This document shows, piece after piece, positions 63,064-64,000 of a stretch of 64,000 nucleotides of DNA. Both the position numbers and the translations under genes were made by a program. Each line of letters opens with the position of its first letter. Position 1 is the stretch's first letter. The stretch is from positions 1-64,000 of the forward strand of contig CALUVR010000011.1 of the NCBI GenBank assembly GCA_944324285.1, given 5' to 3'. The notes under the pieces were generated by a model. It did not search any database. It was given only the letters and a program-made list of their open reading frames with translations, and was not told where the DNA came from. This DNA is from Candidatus Gastranaerophilales bacterium. Lineage in GTDB: Bacteria > Cyanobacteriota > Vampirovibrionia > Gastranaerophilales > Gastranaerophilaceae.

Positions 63064-64000
63064 TTATTCAATAATTTTATCAACAACACCAGCACCAACT
63101 GTGTGACCGCCTTCACGGATAGCAAATCTCATACCTTCTTCGATTGCTACAGGAGCGATAAGTTCAACTTCCATAACAACGTTATCACCAGGCATTACCA
63201 TTTGACCGTCGAATTTGATAGTACCGGTAACGTCAGTAGTTCTGATGTAGAACTGTGGACGGTAACCAGGGAAGAACGGAGTATGACGACCGCCTTCTTC
63301 TTTAGTCAATACGTAAACGTTTGCTGTGAATTTAGTGTGTGGGTGGATTGAACCAGGTTTAGCAAGAACCTGACCGCGCTGAATATCAGTTTTGTCGATA
63401 CCACGGAGCAATGCACCGATGTTATCACCAGCTTGACCCTGGTCAAGAGATTTTCTGAACATTTCAACACCGGTAACAGTTGTTTTCTTAGTATCGCCAA
63501 GACCAACGATTTCAACTTCATCACCAACTTTAACAACACCACGTTCAACTCTACCAGTTGCAACAGTACCACGACCTGTGATAGAGAATACGTCTTCAAC
63601 AGGCATCAAGAACGGTTTGTCTAAGTCACGAACAGGTGTAGGGAAGTAAGAATCGATAGCATCCATCAATTCCCAAATTTTGTCAACCCATTTATCTTGA
63701 CCGCGAGCGATTGACGGATTAGCTTGAGCAGCTTCAAGAGCTTTCAAAGCAGAACCGTGGATGAACGGAATGTTGTCGCCGTCGAATTCGTAAGAAGAAA
63801 GGAGTTCTCTAACTTCCATTTCAACGAGTTCTAACAATTCAGGATCATCAACCATATCGCATTTATTCAAGAATACAACGAGGTTAGGAACGCCAACCTG
63901 ACGAGCTAACAGGATGTGTTCACGAGTCTGAGGCATAGCACCGTCAGTAGCAGCAACAACGAGGATTGCGCCGTCCATCTGAGCTGCACCTGTAATCATG
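63064..64000 (-). CDS. tuf: Elongation factor Tu, C-terminal part (5' end beyond the window)
   Basis: 312 residues are visible; about 85 N-terminal residues, with the first GTPase motifs, lie outside the right edge. Seen: GTPase motif NKCDMVDD, the second domain ([21 protein letters not shown], split here: [21 protein letters not shown]) and the third domain ending VVDKIIE. It brings aminoacyl-tRNA to the ribosome. It has clearly better codon use than its neighbours, as expected of a highly expressed gene. Confidence 0.97.
   Translation of the reverse strand, partial: MITGAAQMDGAILVVAATDGAMPQTREHILLARQVGVPNLVVFLNKCDMVDDPELLELVEMEVRELLSSYEFDGDNIPFIHGSALKALEAAQANPSIARGQDKWVDKIWELMDAIDSYFPTPVRDLDKPFLMPVEDVFSITGRGTVATGRVERGVVKVGDEVEIVGLGDTKKTTVTGVEMFRKSLDQGQAGDNIGALLRGIDKTDIQRGQVLAKPGSIHPHTKFTANVYVLTKEEGGRHTPFFPGYRPQFYIRTTDVTGTIKFDGQMVMPGDNVVMEVELIAPVAIEEGMRFAIREGGHTVGAGVVDKIIE

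Overview
The window comes from an AT-rich bacterium with a Gram-negative type envelope. It carries kdsA (LPS Kdo synthesis), a TolC-type outer-membrane channel, an AMIN-domain amidase and murI. The mix of a DUF3326 protein (a family I associate mainly with cyanobacteria and plastids), a SigF/SigB-like sigma factor, many prepilin-like proteins with a GFTLAEVLITLGIIG-type leader, and many small unknown proteins fits a non-photosynthetic relative of Cyanobacteria (Vampirovibrionia/Melainabacteria, probably gut Gastranaerophilales). That placement is inference from gene families, not a database match.

Layout. 0.4-8.8 kb: an EF-hand-like small protein, dnaA-ruvA, a beta-solenoid-like small protein, a prepilin gene facing its prepilin peptidase gene, a sigma factor, gatC and pyrG. 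9.9-12.7 kb: an MFS transporter and a B12-binding radical SAM enzyme. 13.1-17.2 kb (minus): a winged-helix protein, then an ilvC / HD-nuclease / two tandem thymidylate-kinase-like genes operon. 18-24.5 kb: an FAD oxidoreductase and GT-C glycosyltransferase pair, two zinc MDR dehydrogenases and a GNAT-like protein. 25-31 kb: thrS without a TGS domain and a large M16 peptidase. 31.8-37 kb: unknown proteins, a prepilin gene, aroQ, and an orphan histidine kinase overlapping an MsmK/UgpC-type ATPase gene. 37-45 kb: two prepilin/XRE modules flanking an M16 homologue and kdsA-MBL-pheS, a second solenoid-like protein, a DUF151 nuclease and tRNA-Ser(GCU). 45-51.5 kb: a CMD-family protein, a guanidine-I riboswitch with a Gdx exporter, a TolC-like protein, a pyruvyl-transferase pair and a flavodoxin-like protein with a Tat-type leader. 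52-64 kb: a LuxR-type HTH protein, amidase-murI, DUF3326, clpP, 5-FTHF cyclo-ligase diverging from cobO, a fifth prepilin gene, small genes and the 3' part of tuf.

The most interesting system is the set of five scattered prepilin-like genes. Three (3780, 33189, 60752) carry a G10-G11 homopolymer inside an unusually long leader that prepilin peptidase would remove. One tract (G10) leaves its gene open and two (G11) put their genes out of frame. With tract lengths of 10, 12 and 12 all three leaders would be exactly 22 residues, which suggests slipped-strand on/off switching that leaves the mature protein unchanged. The other two prepilin genes (37253, 42567) have 4-6 residue leaders, no G tract, and a divergent XRE-family regulator gene across a palindromic intergenic site. 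The two modes of control look mutually exclusive.

Intergenic regions larger than about 350 bp are built from several families of short, hairpin-rich interspersed repeats, some with compensatory changes between copies. A roughly 370-bp hairpin array is present twice. Several genes (kdsA, 23514, dnaA, cobO and its divergent neighbour) have a -10 box 6-8 nt before the start codon and look leaderless.
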